A stretch of 7,157 nt of DNA from Bordetella parapertussis (lineage in GTDB: Bacteria > Pseudomonadota > Gammaproteobacteria > Burkholderiales > Burkholderiaceae_C), in the NCBI GenBank assembly GCA_945900685.1, contig CAMDJS010000106.1, forward strand, positions 1 through 7,157, written 5' to 3'. A program made the translations under genes and the position numbers. Positions within the stretch are counted from its first letter, which is position 1; every line of letters begins with the position of its first letter. The notes under the pieces were generated by a model. The model made no database searches. It had not been told where the DNA came from and saw only the letters and a list, made by a program, of their open reading frames with translations. This document shows, piece by piece, positions 1 to 6,247 of the stretch.

Positions 1-1182
1 CTTTGGTTCAGCTTGGGCGTCGGACTGCTTGTCATGCAGGTCGGTGCTTACTTGGTTCCCCGGTTGGGCACGCAAGAAGCCCTTTTGGTCACCATCGTGG
101 GTTCCATCGTGGGCGCGGGCTTGCTTGCTTGGGTGGCCAAAGTGGGTTGTGACACTGGCTTGTCTAGCGCAGGTCTCATGCACCAAGTGTTTGGCAGCAG
201 TTTTGCGCGGTTGCCGGTGATGCTCAATATTGTTCAATTGGTCGGATGGACCACGTTTGAGTTGGTGATCATGCGCGATGGCACGCTGGCCATGACAAAT
301 GCCACGCATTGGTCTGCCCCCTATGCAGCGACTTTGCTCTGGGGTGTGGTTTTGGTGGCGCTTATGACCGGTTCCATGCTGGGCTTGGTGCGCAGCTTCC
401 TCAGTCGCTTTGGATTGCCATTGGTGGTGTTGTCGCTGCTGTGGTTGAGCTGGCAATTCATCGGCATGTTGCAAACACAAGGATTGGAGAGTTTTTGGAA
501 CAAACCCGGCAACGATCAAAAAAATTACATGCTGGCCATGGAGTTGGTGATAGCTATGCCAGTGTCTTGGTTGCCGTTGATAGCTGACTATGCACGCTTT
601 GGCAAAAACAGCCGCTCAGCCATGACCGGCAGTTGGCTCGGCTACGCATTGGCCAATATCTGGTGCTATGCATTGGGCGTGATGGTGATCAGTGTGTCAG
701 CGCCTGATGCCAATTTGGTCAACACTTTGTTGCTGGCGCAAGGCGGCTTGCTTGCGCTGGGTCTGATCTTGCTGGATGAACTCGACAATGCCTATGGTGA
801 TACGTATTCCGCTTCAGTCAACAGCCACAGTATTTTTTCGGGCATCAGTACCAAGCATTGGGGCATCTTGATTGCGGTGCTGTGCACAGGTTTGGCCATG
901 GTGTTGCCCATGCACAGTCTTGAGCCTTTCCTATTAACCTTGAGTTCAGTCTTCTTGCCACTGTTTGGCGTGATTCTGGGTCGCATGGGTTTTGGCTACA
1001 GCAGCACGATGACATCTAAGGTGGACATAAAAGCCGTGTTGTCGTGGTTGGCAGGCATTGCGCTGTACCAACTGTGCATGCAATTTGAATCGCCATGGGG
1101 CTCTGCACTGCCGAGCTTGATGTTGACTTTGTTGCTGGGCTGGCTGACCCGCCCCGTCAACTCAAAGGCTTCAATTGCATAA
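1..1182 (+). CDS. cytX: CytX-like NCS1-family transporter, probably for hydroxymethylpyrimidine (5' end outside window)
   Basis: Frame 1 is open from the first base to the TAA at 1180-1182, giving 393 residues. There is no convincing start, so the gene begins left of the window and probably lacks only a few dozen residues. The protein is almost entirely hydrophobic, with about 11 membrane-spanning stretches separated by short polar loops. It begins with a glycine-rich first helix followed by VPRLGTQEA and a GSIVGAG segment, typical of the cytosine/purine/thiamine permease (NCS1) family. Family knowledge: CytX members are found with thi genes and are thought to import the thiamine pyrimidine precursor HMP (4-amino-5-hydroxymethyl-2-methylpyrimidine). 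The adjoining thiD and thiOSGE genes support that role over cytosine uptake. Its last 26 bp overlap the 3' end of minus-strand thiD. Any promoter or TPP riboswitch would lie upstream, outside the window. Confidence 0.85.
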   Translation, partial: LWFSLGVGLLVMQVGAYLVPRLGTQEALLVTIVGSIVGAGLLAWVAKVGCDTGLSSAGLMHQVFGSSFARLPVMLNIVQLVGWTTFELVIMRDGTLAMTNATHWSAPYAATLLWGVVLVALMTGSMLGLVRSFLSRFGLPLVVLSLLWLSWQFIGMLQTQGLESFWNKPGNDQKNYMLAMELVIAMPVSWLPLIADYARFGKNSRSAMTGSWLGYALANIWCYALGVMVISVSAPDANLVNTLLLAQGGLLALGLILLDELDNAYGDTYSASVNSHSIFSGISTKHWGILIAVLCTGLAMVLPMHSLEPFLLTLSSVFLPLFGVILGRMGFGYSSTMTSKVDIKAVLSWLAGIALYQLCMQFESPWGSALPSLMLTLLLGWLTRPVNSKASIA

Positions 1183-2011
1183 GGACTGGCGCAAACCCAT
1201 GGTTCAAGGGGCCGTGACCTTCACCGGTTTTCACGCCTGCACCATCGGCAATCGCCCGGCGAATGAACGCGCGTGCCGCCGCCACCGCGTCAGCCATGGT
1301 TTTGCCCGAGGCCAAATGAGCGGCAATCGCAGAAGACAAACTGCAACCGGTGCCATGCACATTGCGACTGTGAATGCGGGTCGCTTCAAACACCACGGCA
1401 TCACTGCCAGGTCTTTGCAACACATCGCACAACACATCACCGGGCAAATGCCCGCCTTTGAGCAACACGGCTTTAGCGCCCATGTCAAGCAATGCCTGAG
1501 CCGCGTTGTGCAGTTGATCAACAGCGGTCAAGGGTTGTTGCAACAACAGCGAAGCTTCATCCAAATTGGGCGTGACCAATTGCACGCGCGGAAACAGTTC
1601 TTTCACCAGCACCGAAACGGTTTCTTCGGCAATCAAACGGTCGCCACTGGTGGCCACCATCACCGGATCGAGCACCACCTGCTTCAATCCGTAATGGTCG
1701 ATGGCCCAGGCGACCACTTCAACCACGTCGGGCGAATGCAACATGCCGATCTTGACCGCGTCCACGCCGATATCGTCCAGCACCGATTGCAATTGCGCTT
1801 TCAAAAAACTGGCCGGCACGCCGTGAATCGCTTGCACGCCCAAGGTGTTTTGCGCGGTCAAGGCGGTGATGGCTGTCATGCCGTAGCAGCCCAATGCGGC
1901 AAAGGTTTTCAAGTCAGCTTGAATGCCGGCGCCGCCGCCGCTGTCAGAACCGGCGATGCTGAGCACGCGGGCGTATTGGCTGGTGAATCTGGTGTTTTCC
2001 ATGGCGTGCAT
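1157..2011 (-). CDS. thiD: Hydroxymethylpyrimidine/phosphomethylpyrimidine kinase ThiD
   Basis: A cytoplasmic ribokinase-fold enzyme that phosphorylates HMP and then HMP-P, giving the HMP-PP used by ThiE. Numbered from the ATG at 2002, it shows the family N-terminus SIAGSDSGGGAGIQADLKTF (15-34), the GMTAITALTAQNT substrate segment (41-53), VKIGML (83-88), DPVMVATSGDRL (112-123), VTPNLDEA (143-150), LLKGGH (180-185) and the HGTGCSLSS anion hole with the catalytic cysteine (216-224). The reading frame extends to 2125, but residues before the conserved core look non-native. Starts at 2011 (284 aa) or 2002 (281 aa) fit the usual length. Neither has a good Shine-Dalgarno, so the choice is uncertain. 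The gene is antisense within the thi cluster, convergent and overlapping with cytX by 26 bp. Its 5' end is 47 bp from that of thiO. Confidence 0.93.
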   Translation of the reverse strand: MHAMENTRFTSQYARVLSIAGSDSGGGAGIQADLKTFAALGCYGMTAITALTAQNTLGVQAIHGVPASFLKAQLQSVLDDIGVDAVKIGMLHSPDVVEVVAWAIDHYGLKQVVLDPVMVATSGDRLIAEETVSVLVKELFPRVQLVTPNLDEASLLLQQPLTAVDQLHNAAQALLDMGAKAVLLKGGHLPGDVLCDVLQRPGSDAVVFEATRIHSRNVHGTGCSLSSAIAAHLASGKTMADAVAAARAFIRRAIADGAGVKTGEGHGPLNHGFAPVLMQLKPLS

Positions 2012-2046
2012 TATCAACAATGTCCGGTACACCGCAGTGAACCGTT

Positions 2047-2050
2047 GGAG
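2047..2050 (+). promoter_or_regulatory. Shine-Dalgarno of thiO
   Basis: GGAG lies 8 nt before the ATG at 2059 and selects this start over the out-of-frame ATG at 2055. It sits in the short divergent gap between thiD and thiO. I see no convincing sigma-70 promoter in that gap, which matters for how thiO is transcribed. Confidence 0.6.
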
Positions 2051-2058
2051 ACTCATGC

Positions 2059-3147
2059 ATGACTGAACGCTTGCGTTGTGTGGTGCTCGGTGCCGGTTTG
2101 ATGGGCCGCTTGCTGGCGCACGCATTGGCCACAGCAGGTCACAGCGTTACCGTGCATGAAGCAAGCGGCGAGGACGGCATGGGTGCAGCCGCTCGCGTGG
2201 CCGCCTCCATGTTGGCACCTTTGGCAGAGTCCGCCATCACCGAGTGGCCAGTGGTAGATATGGGGCAATACAGCTTGCAGCGCTGGCCTGTGTTGATCAA
2301 CCAATTGCCTGTACCGGTTTTTTTCCAGCAGCTAGGTACGCTGATGCTGTGGCACCGACAAGATGCATTGCAAGCACGCATGCTGCTGGACAAATTGCAT
2401 ATCAACAGCCGTCAACTGCCGCCTGATTGCACACCGCAAAACCTGGACAACGCGTCACTGCACAGGCTTGAACCCCAGCTGTCCGGCAAGTTTCAGCAAG
2501 GCTTGTATTTGCCGGGTGAAGGCCAATTGGACAACCGACAGTTACTGGCAGGCTTGCTGCAATCCTTGCAACTGCAAAAAGTCGACATCCATTGGCACAG
2601 CCCGCAACAGCTGCAAGATGTCATCGCTCAAAGCCAGCAGGCAAACAGTTGGGTATTTGACTGTCGGGGTGTTGGCGCGTCTGTTGATTGGTCGCAGTTG
2701 CGCGGCGTACGCGGTGAAGTCATCCGTTTGTATGCGCCTGAGGTGAACATACACAGACCAGTGCGGTTGGTGCATCCGCGTTACCCCTTGTACATCGCAC
2801 CCAAACCGGACCATGTGTATGTGATTGGCGCTACCGAGATAGAAAGCGATGACAAGTCTGAAGCCAGTGTGCGCTCTACCTTGGAATTGCTGAGTGCTGC
2901 CTACAGTTTGCACAGCGGTTTTGCAGAAGCGCGCATTCTCGAGATCAATACGCAACTTCGCCCGGCCTTGAAAAATAACCTGCCGGAGATTCGACGCCTA
3001 GCGCCGCGTTGCCTGCAAATCAATGGTTTGTACCGGCACGGCTTTTTGATCGCACCTGCCATGCTGGACGCGGTCTTGGGCTTAGTGCAAGGAGATACCA
3101 CATTGGCAGACAGATTCAGCTTGATACAAGCGAGCGCACATGTCTGA
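2059..3147 (+). CDS. thiO: Glycine oxidase ThiO (FAD-dependent)
   Basis: A 362-residue flavoenzyme of the D-amino-acid-oxidase/DadA-like family. It oxidises glycine to dehydroglycine (iminoacetate), the aerobic precursor of the thiazole ring. Visible features are a Rossmann dinucleotide motif GAGLMG (11-16) with a following acidic residue E34 for FAD ribose, the ThiO-typical AASMLAPLAE (48-57), DCRGVGA (201-207), LRGVRGE (214-220), GATEIESDD (257-265), and a substrate-side LRPALKNNLPEI (300-311) with YRHGFLIAPAML (325-336). Its length is normal for the family. The ATG at 2059 has a GGAG ribosome site. The stop codon overlaps the thiS start by 8 nt, which suggests translational coupling. Having ThiO rather than ThiH implies oxygen-dependent thiazole synthesis, as known for this family. 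It is the first plus-strand gene after the antisense thiD. Confidence 0.93.
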   Translation: MTERLRCVVLGAGLMGRLLAHALATAGHSVTVHEASGEDGMGAAARVAASMLAPLAESAITEWPVVDMGQYSLQRWPVLINQLPVPVFFQQLGTLMLWHRQDALQARMLLDKLHINSRQLPPDCTPQNLDNASLHRLEPQLSGKFQQGLYLPGEGQLDNRQLLAGLLQSLQLQKVDIHWHSPQQLQDVIAQSQQANSWVFDCRGVGASVDWSQLRGVRGEVIRLYAPEVNIHRPVRLVHPRYPLYIAPKPDHVYVIGATEIESDDKSEASVRSTLELLSAAYSLHSGFAEARILEINTQLRPALKNNLPEIRRLAPRCLQINGLYRHGFLIAPAMLDAVLGLVQGDTTLADRFSLIQASAHV

Positions 3148-3352
3148 ACAGCGCATTCAAGTTCGGGTCAACCAAATCAGCACAGAACTGACAGTGCCTG
3201 CGTTTTTGTCGGACGCCATCGGGGCGGCTGATGTGAAACCACCATTTGCAGCTGCGGTGAACATGCAATTTGTACCCAAGAAAAACTATGCCAGCCACGC
3301 ATTGCAGGCGGGCGACAATATTGAATTGATCGTGCCGGTCACAGGAGGTTAG
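3140..3352 (+). CDS. thiS: Thiamine biosynthesis sulfur carrier protein ThiS
   Basis: A 70-residue ubiquitin-like (beta-grasp) carrier ending in the required Gly-Gly (PVTGG). Family knowledge: the C-terminal glycine is adenylated by ThiF and converted to a thiocarboxylate, which donates sulfur to ThiG. The segment AVNMQFVPKKNYASHALQAGDNIELIVPVTGG, from about residue 39 to the end, matches the family pattern of a central strand, a Val-Pro-basic turn, a Gly-Asp turn and a final strand into the tail; it is described here only by position and key residues (V44-P45, G58-D59, G69-G70). The start ATG at 3140 overlaps the end of thiO by 8 nt, and the stop is 1 nt before the thiG start. No thiF is in the window, so the activating enzyme must be encoded elsewhere. 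Confidence 0.93.
   Translation: MSEQRIQVRVNQISTELTVPAFLSDAIGAADVKPPFAAAVNMQFVPKKNYASHALQAGDNIELIVPVTGG
3343..3348 (+). promoter_or_regulatory. Strong Shine-Dalgarno of thiG, embedded in the last codons of thiS
   Basis: AGGAGG lies 5 nt before a TTG codon at 3354. It overlaps the ACA GGA GGT codons for the invariant Thr-Gly-Gly tail of ThiS. Together with the absence of any in-frame ATG before residue 43, it decides the TTG start of thiG. Confidence 0.85.
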
Positions 3353-3353
3353 A

Positions 3354-4148
3354 TTGAACACGCATGCCGATCCACTGATTTTGTACGGCGAAACATTCAA
3401 CAGCCGTTTGCTGCTGGGCACCTCGCGTTACCCATCTCCGCAAGTGCTCGAAGATGCGGTGCGGTTGGCGCAGCCTGCCATGTTGACCGCATCGCTGCGT
3501 CGCCAAACAGCCCATGCCGACACGTCTCCTGCGTTTTGGAATTTATTGCGCGACATGAAAGTACCGGTGCTGCCCAACACCGCCGGTTGCCACAGCATTC
3601 AAGAGGTCATCACCACCGCAGAAATGGCGCGCGAGTTGTTTGAAACGGATTGGTTGAAACTGGAATTGATCGGTGACGACTACAGCTTGCAACCGGACAC
3701 GGTCAACCTGCCCTCTGCCGCAGATCAACTCATCAAAGCAGGGTTCAAGGTGCTGCCGTATTGCACCGAAGACTTGGTGCTGTGCCAGCGATTGGTGGAT
3801 GTCGGCTGCCAAGCTGTCATGCCTTGGGCCGCTCCTATAGGTACAGGCAAAGGCCCGGTGAATCCTTATGCCATGCGCATGTTGCGCGAACGGTTGAACG
3901 TGCCCCTGATTGTGGATGCAGGACTCGGTTTACCGTCTCACGCCTGCCAGGTGATGGAATGGGGTTACGAAGCGGTGTTGCTCAACACGGCTGTGGCGCT
4001 GGCGCACAACCCGGTGAACATGGCGCACGCATTTGCCTTGGCTGTTCAAGCCGGCAGAGATGCGTTTTTAGGCGGTGTCATGCAACCGCAAGAAACCGCA
4101 CAAGCCAGCACGCCCTTGATAGGCACGCCGTTCTGGCACCACAACTGA
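3354..4148 (+). CDS. thiG: Thiazole synthase ThiG
   Basis: A 264-residue TIM-barrel enzyme that condenses deoxyxylulose 5-phosphate, dehydroglycine (from ThiO) and sulfur from ThiS-thiocarboxylate into the thiazole phosphate. Visible motifs are LLLGTSRYPS (19-28), PNTAGC (74-79), WLKLELIGDD (100-109) with K102 as the expected Schiff-base lysine, VLPYCTED (133-140), the phosphate-binding APIGTGKGPVNP (160-171), and VDAGLGLPSHA (187-197) followed by LLNTAVALA (209-217). The length is normal and no key residue appears lost. The start is a TTG with a near-perfect AGGAGG 5 nt upstream; the next in-frame ATG would delete conserved N-terminal sequence. It follows thiS by a single base and precedes thiE by 10 nt, as expected for a co-translated operon. 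Confidence 0.95.
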   Translation: MNTHADPLILYGETFNSRLLLGTSRYPSPQVLEDAVRLAQPAMLTASLRRQTAHADTSPAFWNLLRDMKVPVLPNTAGCHSIQEVITTAEMARELFETDWLKLELIGDDYSLQPDTVNLPSAADQLIKAGFKVLPYCTEDLVLCQRLVDVGCQAVMPWAAPIGTGKGPVNPYAMRMLRERLNVPLIVDAGLGLPSHACQVMEWGYEAVLLNTAVALAHNPVNMAHAFALAVQAGRDAFLGGVMQPQETAQASTPLIGTPFWHHN

Positions 4149-4158
4149 AAGACAAGCC

Positions 4159-5079
4159 ATGGACATACAAGACTGCGCCAATGACATTGCGCGTGAACAC
4201 ACGCATTTAGCGGCCGGTGAAACAACTTCTATGGGAGTTCTTTCGCACGAACTCCCTGTGAATCCATCTACCGTTTTTTCAACAGCCTGGCTGGGAGCTC
4301 GCTTGCTGGGTTTCGTGCCAGAGGATGCTGAATGCATTGCGCACGCATGGCAAGCACAAACCGATCGCATCGGTTCCTTTGAAGTGACTGACTGGCCGTG
4401 CGATCCGCGTGACTTTGCCCTGCCAGTACTTGATGCCTCACATGCATTTGCCGCTTGTCCTGAGTCATTAGGTTTGTACGCGGTGCTGCCGGATGCAGAT
4501 TGGGTGGCTCGCATGGTGGAACTCGAAGTACCTACCGTGCAATTGCGATTCAAATCTGATGATGCCAATGCCATTCAACAGCAGGTGAAGGCTGCCGTCA
4601 AAGCAGTTCAAGGCAGCCACACCTTGTTGTTCATCAATGACCACTGGCAACATGCGATTGACGCAGGTGCTTACGGTGTTCATTTAGGACAAGAAGACAT
4701 GTCTGATGCACCGCTGCAAACCATTCGAGCAGCGGGCTTGCGCCTAGGTTTGAGTTCGCACGGTTATGCAGAAATGCTCAGAGCGTATGCGGCGCAGCCC
4801 AGTTATTTGGCCTTGGGCGCTGTGTTCCCCACCACGCTCAAGCGCATGGCCACGGCTCCCCAGGGTTTGGGACGACTTGCCATGTATGCGCGATTGATGC
4901 GCTCGCAATCTCTTGTTGCGATTGGCGGCATCGATTTTGAACGTCTGCCTGCGGTCATGCAAACTGGTGTGGGCTCGGCGGCCTTTGTTCGTGCCATAAC
5001 CGCCGCCGCTGATGTGCCACTGGCCGTTGCGCAATTGCGCGAATGCATGCAGTTAAACCAGCAAAGCCGTGCTGTTTGA
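4159..5079 (+). CDS. thiE: Thiamine-phosphate synthase ThiE with a ~100-residue N-terminal extension
   Basis: This enzyme couples HMP-PP with the thiazole phosphate, forming thiamine phosphate and pyrophosphate. The ThiE TIM barrel occupies about residues 104-295 of 306: LGLYAVLPD (104-112), VQLRFK (127-132), FINDHWQ (158-164), GVHLGQED (173-180), GLSSHG (197-202), ALGAVFPTTLK (218-228), APQGL (233-237) and VAIGGID (253-259). Classical ThiE is about 210 residues, so roughly the first 100 are extra. Residues 37-66 resemble the C-terminal helices of ThiD-type kinases, hinting at a degenerate kinase remnant. From memory, long ThiE proteins are common in Burkholderiales, often longer than this one. 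The ATG at 4159 has only a weak upstream GAAAGA. An alternative ATG at 4231 abuts a hairpin. thiE closes the operon, and no clear intrinsic terminator follows it. Confidence 0.88.
   Translation: MDIQDCANDIAREHTHLAAGETTSMGVLSHELPVNPSTVFSTAWLGARLLGFVPEDAECIAHAWQAQTDRIGSFEVTDWPCDPRDFALPVLDASHAFAACPESLGLYAVLPDADWVARMVELEVPTVQLRFKSDDANAIQQQVKAAVKAVQGSHTLLFINDHWQHAIDAGAYGVHLGQEDMSDAPLQTIRAAGLRLGLSSHGYAEMLRAYAAQPSYLALGAVFPTTLKRMATAPQGLGRLAMYARLMRSQSLVAIGGIDFERLPAVMQTGVGSAAFVRAITAAADVPLAVAQLRECMQLNQQSRAV
4233..4256 (+). repeat. Perfect 8-bp inverted repeat near the start of thiE
   Basis: GGGAGTTC (4233-4240) and GAACTCCC (4249-4256) are separated by an 8-nt loop. The stem is perfect and begins 2 bases into an in-frame ATG at 4231. 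It lies inside the poorly conserved N-terminal extension of thiE and has no T-run after it, so it is not an intrinsic terminator. It could affect translation or mRNA stability, or it could be chance. Confidence 0.55.
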
Positions 5080-5193
5080 AAAGATCCTTCACATGAGAAC
5101 ACCGCCTCGTCCACCCTGTTCATTGAGCCTCAGGATGTTCCTCAACTAGGGCCTGTATTTTTGTCATGGTCATACACGCTGCCATGAATGCTC

Positions 5194-5205
5194 GGGACAT
5201 GTCCC
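5194..5205. repeat. 12-bp perfect palindrome GGGACATGTCCC
   Basis: This self-complementary site lies in the 201-bp gap between thiE and the convergent small gene at 5281-5844. The rest of that gap holds no reading frame of note. The palindrome may be a protein-binding site or a hairpin in the thiE 3' untranslated region. No function can be assigned. Confidence 0.4.
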
Positions 5206-5242
5206 ACAGGGGGGCGACTAAGAAGTGCGGTGGTAGCTGAAC

Positions 5243-5286
5243 ATTAAAAATAATAAAACAATGCTTTGCTACTGAGCGGATCATTG
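5243..5286 (-). terminator. Possible Rho-independent terminator of the HECAH-protein gene
   Basis: Read on the minus strand, CAATG (5286-5282) pairs with CATTG (5263-5259). A small inner GCT/AGC helix sits between them, and a T-rich run (TTTTATTATTTTT) follows immediately. The stem is weak and starts at the stop codon, so this is a candidate only. Confidence 0.35.
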
Positions 5287-5844
5287 GGGAATCATGACCG
5301 AATCAAAGTATTCTTCCGGATTTTTGACGCATTTCAAAGTCTGGTGCCAGAACTGCGAGCCCGATCCAGCATATTCGATCGGTAAAATACTCATCATGTT
5401 GAAGTGCATGGTTTCCAATTGCTTCATTCGGTTGTAATTCATGAGACCGCGTTTTCCCATTTCAATGTAGGCAGAACAATTGGCGCCCACTTCACTCAAC
5501 TTCGGGTTTTGTGCATGAGCACACTCATGAAAATAAACAAAATCCCAAATAGTCTGAGAACCTTTGATGGATTTTTCATGTGCAGGCGCATCGAAGATGA
5601 TGGTGGGCCACCCACTGTCATCTAGGCGCATGACTGCTACTGCTCTTCCTAGCTCGGGGCTGCGATGTTTAACATCGGTGTAACGGTCCCAAATTTCTGT
5701 AGCCACGCCAGTTTTGCCATTCAAATTGACTTCACATTGCACGTTTTCGCCAGTGGAAATCTCAAAGGCATAGGTATTGATGCAAAGCGAGAGGAGCAGC
5801 CATGCAAAGGCTGATGTGAAAAGTCTGAGGACAAGGCTGTGCAT
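5281..5844 (-). CDS. Small predicted secreted protein with a zinc-metallopeptidase-like HECAH motif
   Basis: A 187-residue protein of no family I can name. Residues 1-26 look like a Sec signal peptide: R7, a hydrophobic core FAWLLLSL at 13-20, and TYA ahead of a probable cleavage before FE. The mature part carries VYFHECAHAQ (103-112), an HExxH zinc-site pattern. SEVGANCSAY (117-126) follows, where E118 could be a third ligand, reminiscent of the HExxH...E..AN arrangement of some small zinc peptidases. Four cysteines (37, 108, 123, 172) remain after cleavage, which fits a periplasmic protein. The ATG at 5842-5844 has AAGGGG about 7 nt upstream, and a good sigma-70-like promoter precedes it. 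It points towards the thi operon but shares no function with it. Peptidase activity is an inference from the motif only; an inactive or binding role is possible. Confidence 0.8.
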   Translation of the reverse strand: MHSLVLRLFTSAFAWLLLSLCINTYAFEISTGENVQCEVNLNGKTGVATEIWDRYTDVKHRSPELGRAVAVMRLDDSGWPTIIFDAPAHEKSIKGSQTIWDFVYFHECAHAQNPKLSEVGANCSAYIEMGKRGLMNYNRMKQLETMHFNMMSILPIEYAGSGSQFWHQTLKCVKNPEEYFDSVMIPQ

Positions 5845-5894
5845 ATTTCGCCCCTTTAAACAGGATTGCTGAAAAACTGAACAAGCAATATAGC

Positions 5895-5924
5895 TTTATA
5901 AGTCTAAGGTCAATATAGAGTCAA
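5895..5924 (-). promoter_or_regulatory. Predicted sigma-70 promoter of the HECAH-protein gene
   Basis: On the minus strand TTGACT (5924-5919) and TATAAA (5900-5895) are separated by 18 bp, each matching 5 of 6 consensus bases. Transcription would begin near 5888, leaving a leader of about 45 nt before the ATG at 5844. Confidence 0.6.
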
Positions 5925-6042
5925 ATGTTTTTTCAGATCGGCAATTTGCGTAAGACCCCATAAGAAAAAAAAGTACTTTCTTTTCGATAGTTTATAAGGC
6001 TGTTATACCAACAGCACGATGCAGGAACAATGACACACGCCC

Positions 6043-6203
6043 CTGACAGATTGCACGTTTGGGGCTGATAAATTACCGATTTGAAGTGACCAATCAGTTA
6101 ACGCACGAAAACCAACTTCATCAATGAATGGAGTTGCAGGCCGTGCAACAAATCACAGTAAAAATCATCAAGATTACGCATCTTTTCGATGCGTTACTTT
6201 TAT
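6043..6203 (+). ncRNA. Speculative small RNA transcription unit
   Basis: CTGACA (6043-6048) and GATAAA (6067-6072), 18 bp apart, resemble a weak sigma-70 promoter with a start near 6079. Downstream are a GTTGCA/TGCAAC hairpin (6133-6149) and an ACGCATC-TTTTC-GATGCGT hairpin (6176-6194), followed by a short T-rich stretch (TTACTTTTAT) that could terminate it. The transcript would be about 125 nt. I recognise no known RNA family; this is a pattern-based guess. Confidence 0.2.
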
Positions 6204-6247
6204 AAAACGACTTTAAAAATCAGGTTTCCAATACCTCATATTTTTTT

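Noticed and set aside
1175..2062. 295-codon plus-strand frame opposite thiD as a protein-coding gene
   Set aside because: It is fully antisense to an unmistakable thiD, has a TTG start without a ribosome site, and its His/Gln-rich product resembles no family. It is kept only as a translational-coupling idea in the findings.
2012..2125. N-terminal extension of ThiD to an ATG at 2125 or 2056
   Set aside because: The extra residues are unlike any ThiD N-terminus and would overlap the thiO start and ribosome site. The family core is complete from 2011 or 2002.
5116..5163. Intrinsic terminator for the thi operon (TTGAG/CTCAA stem, later TTTTT)
   Set aside because: The stem is only 5 bp with a 13-nt loop, and the T-run begins about 14 nt after it, too far for a Rho-independent terminator.
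5166..5240. 24-codon frame between thiE and the HECAH-protein gene
   Set aside because: Very short, no ribosome site and no recognisable sequence; it also contains the palindrome that better explains its pattern.
5961..5985. A-run/T-run near 5970 as a bidirectional terminator
   Set aside because: The only pairing is AT-rich (AAAGTACTTT) with no GC-containing stem, so it is more likely low-complexity DNA.
6127..6219. 30-codon frame starting ATG AAT GGA upstream of tRNA-Asn
   Set aside because: It has no Shine-Dalgarno, and its sequence is accounted for by two hairpins. No family resemblance was seen.
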